Source: an uncultured Myxococcales bacterium
GTDB taxonomy: Bacteria; Myxococcota; Myxococcia; Myxococcales; Myxococcaceae
DNA length: 64,000 nucleotides
Direction: 5' to 3'
NCBI GenBank assembly: GCA_937980205.1
Contig: CALJKW010000029.1
Coordinates: 1 to 64,000, forward strand
Shown here: piece after piece, positions 50,016 through 60,451 of the stretch
Numbering within the stretch: the first letter of the stretch is position 1
How the letters are laid out: each line of letters starts with the position of its first letter
Translations under genes and position numbers: made by a program
Notes under the pieces: model-generated
What the model was told of the DNA's origin: nothing
Seen by the model: only the letters and a program-made list of their open reading frames with translations
Databases searched by the model: none

Positions 50016-51206
50016 ATGCTTCACGTCAGGGGGCTGTGTGTCGCCGTCGCGGCGCTGACCGCGCTGCCTTCGTGCCTTTCGTCGCCGGAGTTCTTCGGCG
50101 GCGGGCCCCGAACCAGCGGTGATGCGGGGCGCCTCGGCGGCGGCGCGGGCGGCGGCGCCGCCGGAGGCCACATGGGGGGCGGCCCGGGCGGCTCGGGAGC
50201 GGGCGGTGGCGGCACCGCGGGGCAGGGAGGGGGGCCGCCCGATGCCGGCTTGGGCGTCCGCGCGAGCCGCTCGTCGTCGATCGCGATGCTCCGCGGCCTT
50301 CGGGTCAGCGTGAACCCGGACCTGCCGGGGCTCGCGGTCGAGGGCACGACCTTCCCCATCTTCCCGTCGTCGTCCGAGCCCAGCGCGCTCGCGGGCCTGC
50401 CCAACGGAGACCTCGTCGTCACGCTGCGCCACGCGCAAGAGCTGGCGTACGTGAGCGGCCTGCCCAGCGCCCCGACCGTCTCGTGGCGCGTGCGCGTGTG
50501 CTCCGAACCGGCGGGGGTCGCCGTCTCTCCGAGTGGTCGCACCGCGGTCGTCGCGTGCCTCGGCGACGACGTGGCCGTGTTCGTCGACACCGCGACCCGC
50601 GACGTGCGCGGCGTGCCGCTGAGCGGCGTCGCGCGGGCCGTCGCCGTCACCAACGACGGAGATCTCGACGACGCCGACGAGCGCGCCTACGTCCCGCTGT
50701 TCTTCGGCATCCCGCTTCAAGAGGGGTCGGATGTCGGGCGCGTAGGGCGTGTCGTGGAGATCGATCTCGGCTCGGCCCAGGTGCGTCGCACCATCGACCT
50801 CGCCCCGCTCGCGCAGCTCGTGGCCGGGCCGGTCGCGCCGGGGCCGCCGCCTCCGTGTGCTCCGAACCAGCTGCACGCCATCGCTGTAGCCAACGGCCGG
50901 GCGTGGGTCAGTCACAGCTGCGTCGCGCCCCAGGCGCCGCTGCACAAGTTCCTCTCCGTCGGCTCGGGCATCTCGGTGATCGATCTCGCCTCGGGCACCG
51001 AGCTCACCCAGGAGAGCACGACCCTCGGTCGGATCGTGGGCCTGATGGGCCCCCCGACGGCTTCGCTGCTCGGCGTCCCGATCGACCTCGACGTCAACCC
51101 GCAAGGCACGATGCTCGTGGTCTTGTCTCAGGCCGCGAACCGCGTGGTGCCGCTCATGGTGAGGCCGGGCGCCCCCCGGTGCCGGCCGTCCCCGGCATGC
51201 AGATGA
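50016..51206 (+). CDS. Beta-propeller lipoprotein, probable 5' part of a frameshifted propeller-cytochrome gene
   Basis: 396 residues with an excellent ribosome site (GGGAGGAG). Lipobox ALPSC (Cys20), then a Gly-rich linker and a YncE-like propeller domain with repeated strands (LAGLPNGDLVVTLRHAQELA; GVAVSPSGRTAVVACLGDDV; NQLHAIAVANGRAWVS; LDVNPQGTMLVVLSQAANR). The frame ends abruptly just after this in a non-conserved tail. The next frame carries straight on with heme-binding sequence, and adding one C to the C6 run at 51172-51177 would join them into one protein of about 837 residues. Function: extracytoplasmic electron-transfer or sensing partner. Confidence 0.7.
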   Translation: MLHVRGLCVAVAALTALPSCLSSPEFFGGGPRTSGDAGRLGGGAGGGAAGGHMGGGPGGSGAGGGGTAGQGGGPPDAGLGVRASRSSSIAMLRGLRVSVNPDLPGLAVEGTTFPIFPSSSEPSALAGLPNGDLVVTLRHAQELAYVSGLPSAPTVSWRVRVCSEPAGVAVSPSGRTAVVACLGDDVAVFVDTATRDVRGVPLSGVARAVAVTNDGDLDDADERAYVPLFFGIPLQEGSDVGRVGRVVEIDLGSAQVRRTIDLAPLAQLVAGPVAPGPPPPCAPNQLHAIAVANGRAWVSHSCVAPQAPLHKFLSVGSGISVIDLASGTELTQESTTLGRIVGLMGPPTASLLGVPIDLDVNPQGTMLVVLSQAANRVVPLMVRPGAPRCRPSPACR

Positions 51207-52528
51207 GCTTGTCGCTGTTCGGCAACGGGCCCTGTGCGTACCAGAACCCGTGCTTCGACGGCGGCAGCGAGCCGTTCGACGGAGGTCTGCCCGACGGCGT
51301 GCCCATCGGCGTCGTGCTCGTCGGAGAGGGAGCCGCCCTGGCCAACGACTGGACCGGGCGCCAGACGATCGACGTGTTCTTCGACGGTCGGGTGACCTCG
51401 CGGCGGTACGCCCAGCTGCCGCCCGGCGCTTCCCGCGAGCGGCTCGAGCTCATGGGCAAGAAGTTCTTCTTCACCGGCCTGGGCCGGTGGTCCGATCGCG
51501 ACGTCGGCAGCTGCGGCAGCTGTCACCCCGACGGCCTGACGGACAACGTGACGTGGATCTTCGGCAGCGGCCCCCGGCAGACGCCCTCGCTGGACGGCAC
51601 CTTCGCGAAGGGCGACCCGACCGACCATCGCGCGCAGAACTGGACGGCGATCTTCGACGAGGTCTACGACGTCGAAGGCGTCATCCGGAACGTGCTCGGC
51701 GGCCGCGGCGCGCTGGTGACGCCGACCGACGCGCCGATCTCGCTGTCGTCCGGCATCACGCTCGACGGCGGCGTGCACCACCGCAACGACGGTCTGTCGG
51801 GCAGCACGAAGGCGGTCAACGACGCGCTGTCGGCGATTCACGACTGGGTCGAGGTCGAGGCGTATTCCATGAGCGTGCGCCCCAACCGCGCGCCGGTCTG
51901 GGTCTCCTCTCCGGGCGCAGCACTGCGGGGGCGCGCCGTCTTCGGGCAGGCCGGGTGCGCGAAGTGCCACGGTGGCCCGAAGTGGACGGTGAGCCGCGTG
52001 CCGTACGAGCCCTCGCCCGAGAAGAACGGCTCGCTGCCCGGGGACAACAACCTGCCCGTGTTCCCGACGGGCCTGCGCACCGAGCTGCGCGACGGCGGCA
52101 CCTGGCCCGGCGTGAACCACGACACCTTCAAGGTCGACGTCGAGCGGGTGGCCATCGACGATGGCGGCCTCACGATGATCGTCGGCCCCGAGCGCATCAC
52201 GTGCGTGCTGCGCGACGTGGGAACGTTCGAAGCGACGAACCCGCTCGAGCGCAAGGCCGACGGCACGACGGCGCAAGGCGCGCTGGGCTTCAACCCGCCG
52301 TCGCTGTTCGGGCTCGCGACCTCGGCGCCGTACTTTCACCACGGCGAGGCCCGGTCGCTCGAGGACGTCTTCGCGCCGCCGTATGTCCGGCACTACCAGG
52401 CCGGGGCCCCCGGCTGGGCGCCCACGCCGCAGGAGATCTCGGACCTCGTGGCCTTCCTCGAATCGATCGATCTCTTCACCCCGACCTTCCCGAAGAGCGA
52501 GCTGGTGGATCTGTGCGGAGGCTATTGA
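51197..52528 (+). CDS. Di-heme cytochrome c peroxidase-like domain, 3' part after the frameshift
   Basis: 443 residues from ATG 51197 (coordinates of the true product depend on the frameshift). Two c-type heme sites, CGSCH (about residue 113) and CAKCH (about 255), and the MauG/CCP pattern GRAVFGQAGCAKCH, then TSAPYFHHGEARSLEDVF near the end. As written it has no signal peptide, so on its own it could not be exported for heme attachment. This strongly suggests it belongs to the upstream signal-bearing frame. It overlaps that frame by 10 bases. Confidence 0.7.
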   Translation: MQMSLSLFGNGPCAYQNPCFDGGSEPFDGGLPDGVPIGVVLVGEGAALANDWTGRQTIDVFFDGRVTSRRYAQLPPGASRERLELMGKKFFFTGLGRWSDRDVGSCGSCHPDGLTDNVTWIFGSGPRQTPSLDGTFAKGDPTDHRAQNWTAIFDEVYDVEGVIRNVLGGRGALVTPTDAPISLSSGITLDGGVHHRNDGLSGSTKAVNDALSAIHDWVEVEAYSMSVRPNRAPVWVSSPGAALRGRAVFGQAGCAKCHGGPKWTVSRVPYEPSPEKNGSLPGDNNLPVFPTGLRTELRDGGTWPGVNHDTFKVDVERVAIDDGGLTMIVGPERITCVLRDVGTFEATNPLERKADGTTAQGALGFNPPSLFGLATSAPYFHHGEARSLEDVFAPPYVRHYQAGAPGWAPTPQEISDLVAFLESIDLFTPTFPKSELVDLCGGY

Positions 52529-52530
52529 TC

Positions 52531-53769
52531 ATGCGCTACCTCGCGGCGCTGTTCCTGGTGTCGACCGCCGCGTGCGGCGAGTGGACCCAACCGGAAGGGT
52601 TCACCGAAGCCGACCTGCGGCTGATTCAGAGCATGGTGTTGAGCGAGGATCCCCCGCTCGACCCGAGCAACAGCTGGTCGATGAACGATGCCGCGGCCAG
52701 GCTCGGCCAGGCGCTCTTCTTCGACACCGCGCTGTCCGAGCCCGCCGGCATCTCCTGCGCCACCTGCCACGACCCGAGCGCGTGGTTCATCGACACCGCG
52801 AGCCCGCCGAAGACGGTGTCGGTCGTGGTGCCCGCCGGAGCGACGGCACCGCGCGTGACGAAGCGGAACTCGCCGTCGCTCGTCAACGTCGCGCACTACC
52901 GCTGGTGGGGTTGGGACGGCCGCAGCGACTCGCTGTGGATGCAGTGCGCCGTCGCGTACGAGGCCGGGGCCACGATGGCCGGGCAGCGCGAGCGCATCGC
53001 GCAGCGCCTCTTCGACAGCTACGGCGATCTCGCTGTCCGGGCGGGCATTCCGCGCGGGTTCTCGACCGATCGCGGAGCGTCGTATGCGTACAAGGCGCTG
53101 GCGGCGTACCTCGCGAAGCTCAGCAGCGCCCGCTCGCCGTTCGATCGCTTCGCGGAGGGAGAGCACGGCGCGCTGAGCCTCGAGGCCCAGAAGGGGCTCA
53201 AGCTCTTCATCGGCAAGGCGGGCTGCGTCGAGTGCCACAATGGCCCGGCGTTCAACGGGACCGCATCGGCCCGACGGCAGGACGACTTCTTTCACTCCGT
53301 CGGCGTGGCCCAGCGCGGCGAGCGCGTGGCCACCGTCGACAAGGGGCGGGCCGAGGGGCTCGAGGTGCTGCTCGGCACCGGGCCCGGCATCTACAACACG
53401 GCGGGCATCTACAACGACGGCCTCGATGCAGGCTTCAATCGCGTCGCCGGCCTGGTCGCCAGCCCCGACGACGTCGGCCGCTTCCGCATCAAGGCACTGC
53501 GCAACGTCGCGCAGAGCGCTCCGTACATGCACGCGGGGCAGCTCGCGACGCTCGCGGACGTGGTGCACTTCTACAACGTCGGCGGGGACCCGTCGGGTTA
53601 CTCGGGTGAGCGCGATCGCCTCGTGCAGCCGTTGGGCCTCACTGACGACGAAGAGCGCCAGCTCGTCCGCTTTCTCGAGTCGCTCACCGGCGTATCGGTG
53701 CCCGACGAGCTGCGCTGCGACATCTCGGCGACGCGGCCGGACACTTTGACGTGCAGGGGGCCCCGATGA
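52531..53769 (+). CDS. Lipoprotein di-heme cytochrome c peroxidase (MauG/CcpA family)
   Basis: 412 residues. Lipobox STAAC (Cys15). Two heme motifs, CATCH (about residue 75) and CVECH (about 235), with family blocks LGQALFFDTALSEPAGISC, RWWGWDGRSDSLWMQ, FRIKALRNVAQSAPYMHAGQ. Such enzymes reduce hydrogen peroxide or carry out long-range oxidation of protein or cofactor substrates in the periplasm. Two bases after the preceding gene's stop and overlapping the next as ATGA. The HAGQ block with His near Met is typical of the electron-accepting heme site. Confidence 0.88.
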   Translation: MRYLAALFLVSTAACGEWTQPEGFTEADLRLIQSMVLSEDPPLDPSNSWSMNDAAARLGQALFFDTALSEPAGISCATCHDPSAWFIDTASPPKTVSVVVPAGATAPRVTKRNSPSLVNVAHYRWWGWDGRSDSLWMQCAVAYEAGATMAGQRERIAQRLFDSYGDLAVRAGIPRGFSTDRGASYAYKALAAYLAKLSSARSPFDRFAEGEHGALSLEAQKGLKLFIGKAGCVECHNGPAFNGTASARRQDDFFHSVGVAQRGERVATVDKGRAEGLEVLLGTGPGIYNTAGIYNDGLDAGFNRVAGLVASPDDVGRFRIKALRNVAQSAPYMHAGQLATLADVVHFYNVGGDPSGYSGERDRLVQPLGLTDDEERQLVRFLESLTGVSVPDELRCDISATRPDTLTCRGPR

Positions 53770-55136
53770 TCGCGTGGTGGCTGATCGCATCGGTGCTGGC
53801 CCAGGCAGAAGCACCCGTCGTGTCGCCCGACGAGGAGGAGGAGGAAGCGGTCGACGAGTACGTCGAGAAGGAGCGTGTCGACGAGCTCGAAGATCGGCTC
53901 GAAGCGCTCGAGCGGAAGCTGCAAGAGGCCCAGAGCCGGCAGGACTTTCTCTCGAAAGTCGCGGTGCGGTTCTCGGGTTATCTGGACTTCGGCTTCTTCT
54001 GGGTTGCGGGCAACGGGTCGGGCGTGCGACCTGACACGGGGCACACCGTGGCACCCGAGCTCGAGGGCCAGCTTCTGGGCTCATGGGTGCTGGTCGGAGA
54101 TCCCCTGTCGACGAGCATCAACAGCCGCGGCGACGTCGCCGACGTCGGAGACGCGCGCGCGATCCGGTTCGACCCGGTGCACGCCGGCGGCCGGCCGAGC
54201 TTCCTGGTGAACGCGCTGAACCTCGGGATGTCGGTCACGCTGGGAGACTCGCTGTCGCTGCACGCGCTGCTCGACTTTCTGCCTCGCGATCGCGACATCT
54301 CGAGCCCGAATGCGCTGGGAGACCTCTTCGATCTCAAGCTCGCGTTCGTCCGCTACCAGGCCACGCTTGGCCCGTTCGCCGTGCAGCTCGACGTCGGCAA
54401 GGTCGACTCGCTGCTCGGCATCGAGTACCGCAACCAGGAGGCGCCCGACCGCATCACCGTCACCCCGAGCGTCGTGTGCCGGTACACCTGCGGCCGCCCG
54501 GTCGGCCTGCGCGGCATCGCGCGCTTCGCCAACAAGCGCGCCGAGCTCGCGCTCGCCTTGACCAACGGCTCGCACCAGGCCGACTGGTTCGTGTTCCAGA
54601 ACGAGCAGGACTTCAACCGCTTCAAGACCGTGACGGGGCGGGTGGGGTACCGCTTCCCGTTGGGGCGTGGGCTCGAGCTGAACGTGAACGGGTCGATCGG
54701 CCCGCAAGATCGCCAGAGCGACGACGCGGTGCTGCAGTGGCACGCCGGCGTGGCGGCGCAGCTGCAGGCCGGCGACTTCGACGTCGTCGCCGAGGCCGTC
54801 ATGGGCGAGGCCCAGGGCAAGTCGGACACGACGCGCGGCTACGAGGTGAAGTGTGGCGCCGCGCAGTGCCTGCAGTACCGGGCGGCGTACGGCCTCGTGG
54901 CGTACCGCGCGACGAGCGTGCTTCAGCCGTACGTTCGCGCAGACTTCAGGACGTCGCGGCACCGCTCTGGAGATCAGTTCGCGTACATCGGAGACGTGGT
55001 CCGCGCGACGGCGGGCGTGCGGCTCATGTTCGGCCTGCACGTCATCGTGAAGGCCGAGTACACGGTGAACCACGAGCTCGCCGGCCCCGCCTTTCCCAAT
55101 GACGTCTTCACCAGCTCCCTCGTCGTAAAATACTGA
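53766..55136 (+). CDS. Outer-membrane beta-barrel (porin-like) with N-terminal coiled coil
   Basis: 456 residues from ATG 53766 (overlap ATGA with the peroxidase). Signal peptide (MIAWWLIASVLAQA), an acidic stretch, a coiled coil (ELEDRLEALERKLQEAQSRQ), then a series of alternating hydrophobic strands to the C-terminal aromatic residue (SSLVVKY), as in 14-18-strand barrels (RFSGYLDFGFFWVAG; VTGRVGYRFPLGRGLELNV; VRLMFGLHVIVKAEYTVN). Resembles porins placed with periplasmic cytochromes. May let substrates or an electron conduit pass the outer membrane; that role is inferred. Confidence 0.75.
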   Translation: MIAWWLIASVLAQAEAPVVSPDEEEEEAVDEYVEKERVDELEDRLEALERKLQEAQSRQDFLSKVAVRFSGYLDFGFFWVAGNGSGVRPDTGHTVAPELEGQLLGSWVLVGDPLSTSINSRGDVADVGDARAIRFDPVHAGGRPSFLVNALNLGMSVTLGDSLSLHALLDFLPRDRDISSPNALGDLFDLKLAFVRYQATLGPFAVQLDVGKVDSLLGIEYRNQEAPDRITVTPSVVCRYTCGRPVGLRGIARFANKRAELALALTNGSHQADWFVFQNEQDFNRFKTVTGRVGYRFPLGRGLELNVNGSIGPQDRQSDDAVLQWHAGVAAQLQAGDFDVVAEAVMGEAQGKSDTTRGYEVKCGAAQCLQYRAAYGLVAYRATSVLQPYVRADFRTSRHRSGDQFAYIGDVVRATAGVRLMFGLHVIVKAEYTVNHELAGPAFPNDVFTSSLVVKY

Positions 55137-55138
55137 CC

Positions 55139-55825
55139 ATGATCGCCCATGCGCTGAGCCTCGCTTTGGTTCTGAATGGAGATCCTCCGCCGCCCGAGAC
55201 GGGTTGTGTCATCGAGGGGACGGTGAAGTTCACGCGTGCGGGAGAGCCGATGTCGCCGAAGGGCCGCGTCGTCGTCTACCTCGATCAGCGCGACGATCCT
55301 CCTCGAATGCCGGTCGAGCTGAAGCAGGTGAACATGGACTTCGACCGGCACGTGATGGTCGTGCAGCGCCGAACGAAGGTCATCGTGCGCAACGAAGACA
55401 AGCAGCCGCACAACATCTTCGCGAAGGCGAACGCCGAGTTCGTGAACCACATCCCGCCGAGCCCGCTGTCGAAAGGCGAGGTCACCGATCAGCCCGTGCT
55501 CCACGTGGAGGGCCACACCCGAATCCAATGCGACATCCACGGGTGGATGCGCTCGGACGTTCTGGTCGTGAAGGGCCGGGCGTACGACCTGGTCGTGAAC
55601 GACGAGGGGCGCTTTCACATCCCGCACGTGAAGCCAGACGAGAAGCACAAGCTGTTCGCGTGGGAGCCCAACGGCGCCAAGAGCGAGCCGATCACCGTGA
55701 AGTGCGGTGACACGCCGACGGTGAAGCTCGACGGCAAGCCGCCGCCGACGCTCACGCACTACGCGGGCGAACCGTACGAGGGGCCGTACAACGACCCGCC
55801 GCCGTGGGTTGACCTGGCCCGCTGA
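55139..55825 (+). CDS. Cupredoxin-like periplasmic protein
   Basis: 228 residues, 2 bases after the porin stop. Signal-like N-terminus (MIAHALSLALVLNG), then a cupredoxin-type sandwich with the type 1 copper ligands in order: His91 (KQPHNIF), Cys131, His134 and Met137 (IQCDIHGWM). The C-terminal part resembles a carboxypeptidase-regulatory-like domain (GRFHIPHVKPDEKHKLFAWE). Probably a copper electron carrier for the neighbouring di-heme enzymes; last gene of the operon. Confidence 0.78.
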   Translation: MIAHALSLALVLNGDPPPPETGCVIEGTVKFTRAGEPMSPKGRVVVYLDQRDDPPRMPVELKQVNMDFDRHVMVVQRRTKVIVRNEDKQPHNIFAKANAEFVNHIPPSPLSKGEVTDQPVLHVEGHTRIQCDIHGWMRSDVLVVKGRAYDLVVNDEGRFHIPHVKPDEKHKLFAWEPNGAKSEPITVKCGDTPTVKLDGKPPPTLTHYAGEPYEGPYNDPPPWVDLAR

Positions 55826-55829
55826 GGCT

Positions 55830-56921
55830 TCAGTTCACCGCGCCGGTGAAGTCGACGACCTCGATCGGCTCTTGCGCGACGGTGAAGCGCACTTCCTCGC
55901 GGTAGCCCTCGGCGTCACCGGCGACCTGGAAGGCCATCGGCTTCTGAAACTTGATCCGCACGTCGCTGCACAGCACGTCGTGCATGCCCTCGGGGTGCCA
56001 GGTTCCCGCCCACAGGCCCTTGAGGTTCGCGAGGATGCCCGCCGGCGGCAGCGCGCCGAAGCGCAGGTTCATCATGCCGCGGCGCTTGCACGCGAACGGG
56101 AACATCTTCAGCTCGTACCCGTAGAACGGGATGGTCGCGGCCGCCGCCATCATCAGCGGGCCCTTGAAGATCGTCTCGCCTTTGCCCCACGAGCGGCCGA
56201 CCGGCAGGCCGTCGGGGCCGCACTTGTAGGCGGTGACGCCCTCGTTCACGATCTCGGCGTCCACGTACGTCGAGTGCGTGAAGTAGTAGGGCACCGTCTT
56301 GAACGCGACCGACGTGAAGTAGCCCGCGCCGCCGCTCATCAGCGGCTGCAAGAGGCCCTTGCCGAGGCGCTCCTTCACCCAGATGTAGTCGTTGAGAAGC
56401 TTGCCATCGAGGCCCAGCCCCGCGAACTGCGCGCGCTTGCCCTCGATCATCAAGAGGTCGAGGGTGCGGTAGCCCGGCACCTCGCCCGCCCGCGCGCGCA
56501 GCACGTCGTCGAGGATGCCGTCGTTGCGCGCCGACGACGCCTTCACCAGCGTCGCGACCGAGTTGCCCGTGCCCAGCTTCAAGATGCCGAACCGGGGCGC
56601 CGGCTGCGTCGCGTGGTGGCGCCTGCGCATCTCGACCTGGTTCATGATCTCGTTCACGAACCCCATGAACGTGCCGTCGCCGCCGCCGAGGAAGACGGTG
56701 TGGTAGCGGCGATCGAGCACCGTCTGCGCGATGCGCCGCGCGTCGAGCTCCGAGCGGGAGAGGAAGAGGTCGCCCTCGGGCACCGCGTGCGAGAGCGTGC
56801 GCACGACGCGGTCAGAGACCTTGCGCGCGTTCGCGTTGAGGAGCACGGCCACTTTCGCTTCTTCGCGGGCTTTCTGCGGTACGACTTCGAGCTCAGCGTT
56901 GCGGAAGGGCTGGACCCACAT
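55830..56921 (-). CDS. Diacylglycerol/sphingosine kinase-family lipid kinase
   Basis: 363 residues from ATG 56921. AVLLNANARKVSD at the start, nucleotide-binding GGGDGTFMGFVNEI (the GGDGT motif), GILKLGTGNSVA, and C-terminal GDAEGYREEVRF match the DAGK catalytic family (YegS/DgkB-type). The insert DLLMIEGKRAQFAGLGLDGK follows. Transfers phosphate from ATP to a lipid hydroxyl at the membrane surface; exact lipid unknown. Convergent with the cupredoxin gene (4 bases between stops). Confidence 0.85.
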   Translation of the reverse strand: MWVQPFRNAELEVVPQKAREEAKVAVLLNANARKVSDRVVRTLSHAVPEGDLFLSRSELDARRIAQTVLDRRYHTVFLGGGDGTFMGFVNEIMNQVEMRRRHHATQPAPRFGILKLGTGNSVATLVKASSARNDGILDDVLRARAGEVPGYRTLDLLMIEGKRAQFAGLGLDGKLLNDYIWVKERLGKGLLQPLMSGGAGYFTSVAFKTVPYYFTHSTYVDAEIVNEGVTAYKCGPDGLPVGRSWGKGETIFKGPLMMAAAATIPFYGYELKMFPFACKRRGMMNLRFGALPPAGILANLKGLWAGTWHPEGMHDVLCSDVRIKFQKPMAFQVAGDAEGYREEVRFTVAQEPIEVVDFTGAVN

Positions 56922-57095
56922 GTTCTCGGCCTTTGGTGGTGTAGGGGGACTGCGAGCGGGCCTCACAGCACGAACCCTGCCACGTTGCTGTGACGCGTCA
57001 TCCCCAAGGACTACGCGGGGTTGAGATCACTTGTTACGGGCTGGTTGCAAAGAGGCGGTGGCGGTCCTGCGAAGTGAGTTATGCAGCGCGCCCAC

Positions 57096-57123
57096 TTGAC
57101 CTACAGGGGTCTGCTCTTAGGTT
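57096..57123 (+). promoter_or_regulatory. Probable housekeeping promoter of dnaK
   Basis: TTGACC (57096-57101), 16-base spacer, TAGGTT (57118-57123), 28 bases before the ATG. No CIRCE inverted repeat is visible in the leader. Confidence 0.55.
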
Positions 57124-57151
57124 GGCGAGCAGGAACGGGAGAGTCACACAC

Positions 57152-59080
<1,929 letters not shown>

Positions 59081-59117
59081 TGGCGTGACGCACGCGGCGC
59101 CACGTCGGCGCTGAAAC

Positions 59118-59157
59118 CGGGCTCCCACCGAAGATTGGTGGGAGCCCGTTTCGTTTT
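59118..59157 (+). terminator. Intrinsic terminator after dnaK
   Basis: Perfect 12-bp arms CGGGCTCCCACC and GGTGGGAGCCCG with a 7-base loop, followed by TTTCGTTTT; a textbook rho-independent terminator 37 bases after the stop. Confidence 0.92.
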
Positions 59158-59169
59158 CATGGGGGCCGT

Positions 59170-59955
59170 TCAGGGGGCCGCGAGCGCGAGCCGGTACAGC
59201 GAGCGGTAGCCTCCCGACGGCGACGGCTCGAAGCGCTCGATGCGGAAGGTCTTGCCGAGCGCCTCGCGGCCTTCGTCGGTCGCGTGGAGCTGCAGCAGCG
59301 CCTCCGTCACCCGCGCCGCGACGCTGCGGTCGAGGCTCGCCGACAGCACCACGCCGTCGTTCGGCGATTCCTGCGTGTACGCGACGAGCCCGAACGCCTT
59401 CACCTGGGCGGGCAGCACGTCTTTCACGCCGGTCTCGTAGGTGCCTCCCGGCGCTGCGAAGATCGACGTCAGGTCCGCGCGCTCTTCCGCCACGGCCTTG
59501 AGCGCCTCGCGGTAGCTGCCGACGAAGCGCTCCTGCGAGAACAGCGCCGCGGGCTCGAGCCCCGACGACTTGAGCAGCGCCGCCGCGAGCATGTAGCCGC
59601 CGACGGAGTCGCGGTCGACCCACGCCGCGCGCACGCCCTTCAGGCTCGCGGCGGTGAGCTCGTACTTCTCCCAGCTGCGGCACACGATCGCCGCGCGGTA
59701 CGTCGCGGCGCCGTCGCGGCTTCCGCGCAGCGCGACGCGCAGGCCTTTGAGCTCGAGCCGCGCGCAGATGAACGGCGGCGCCCAGGCGACGTCGACGATG
59801 CCGTCGGTCACCATCTTCTGCAGCGTGTTGTAGTCGGGCGCGACCAACAGCTTCACCGGGGCTCCGACGCGCGCGCTCAGCTGCTCGGAGAAGCCCTTCG
59901 CGCGCGACAACGCCTCGGTGGTACCGAGTGACGGTGGCAGCGCGAAGCGCAACAT
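59170..59955 (-). CDS. PhnD-like substrate-binding fold protein without signal peptide
   Basis: 261 residues beginning MLRFALPPSLGTTEA, then an alpha/beta periplasmic-binding fold: FSEQLSARVGAPVKLLVAPD, LQKMVTDGIVDVAWAPPFI (the helix/strand typical of PhnD/phosphonate binders), AAWVDRDSVGGYMLAAALL and PNDGVVLSASLDRSVAARV. No signal peptide or lipobox is present at this or any upstream start, so it probably acts in the cytoplasm, perhaps as a sensor, or uses an unrecognised start. Confidence 0.72.
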   Translation of the reverse strand: MLRFALPPSLGTTEALSRAKGFSEQLSARVGAPVKLLVAPDYNTLQKMVTDGIVDVAWAPPFICARLELKGLRVALRGSRDGAATYRAAIVCRSWEKYELTAASLKGVRAAWVDRDSVGGYMLAAALLKSSGLEPAALFSQERFVGSYREALKAVAEERADLTSIFAAPGGTYETGVKDVLPAQVKAFGLVAYTQESPNDGVVLSASLDRSVAARVTEALLQLHATDEGREALGKTFRIERFEPSPSGGYRSLYRLALAAP

Positions 59956-60066
59956 GCCGGCTTCCCCGATCGTCGTGGCCTCCCCTCGAGTCGGCCTTCG
60001 ACGATAGTGCGGAACCCGGCGGCGTGGGTACGGCGGCCCGAGCGCTCGTCGGCCGCGACGGCAGGG

Positions 60067-60237
60067 GAGGGCGTCGAGCCCACCTACGTGAACGACGAGT
60101 CACATTCGGTCGAAGTGAGGGCGTCGAGCCACGCGTGGAGCACCCGCAGTCCATGCGGGTGAAGGTGCGATCAGATCGCACCTCGCGGGGTTCGCGATCA
60201 GCGCGCGCGTCCAAGTGCGCGATCGCGATCGGGTTTT
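60067..60237. other. Palindrome-rich intergenic region
   Basis: No gene. A 14-base direct repeat (GAGGGCGTCGAGCC) at 60067 and 60117; a hairpin with 8-bp arms (60141-60161); a perfect 10-bp inverted repeat with one-base centre (60163-60183, AGGTGCGATC-A-GATCGCACCT); the palindrome CGATCGCGATCG shortly before GGGTTTTT (to about 60237). Could be regulator-binding sites or a structured small RNA ending at the T run. Confidence 0.45.
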
Positions 60238-60369
60238 TCAGCTCGCGCTGATCTGCCGTCCGAAAATCGATCGATTCGAGGACGCAGCGCGCTGTCCGCT
60301 TGCGCGACAGCCGTCACGCAGCGGTGACGTTTCTGCTCGGAAACAGGGCGGAGCTGTCTCGAACCCGCC

Positions 60370-60430
60370 TTGACGGATCCATTCAATATCTGGTACTCAT
60401 AATCCGCCACTCAATGTTCTGCATTGAGTG
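60370..60430 (+). promoter_or_regulatory. Promoter and palindromic operator of the MerR-like gene
   Basis: TTGACG at 60370-60375, with TACTCA at 60394 (18-base spacer) as the likely -10. A perfect 9-bp inverted repeat CACTCAATG-TTCTG-CATTGAGTG at 60408-60430 follows directly, covering the expected start of transcription and lying just before the ribosome site (60433-60440). This suggests autoregulation. Confidence 0.6.
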
Positions 60431-60451
60431 TTGGGAGAGGGCACACGCATC

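Noticed and set aside
49744..50058. 104-codon plus-strand frame upstream of the propeller lipoprotein
   Set aside because: No ribosome site, no motif, contains the sigma-54 promoter and overlaps the true start region.
57060..57151. CIRCE/HrcA operator before dnaK
   Set aside because: No inverted repeat of the TTAGCACTC-N9-GAGTGCTAA type; only a housekeeping-like promoter is visible.
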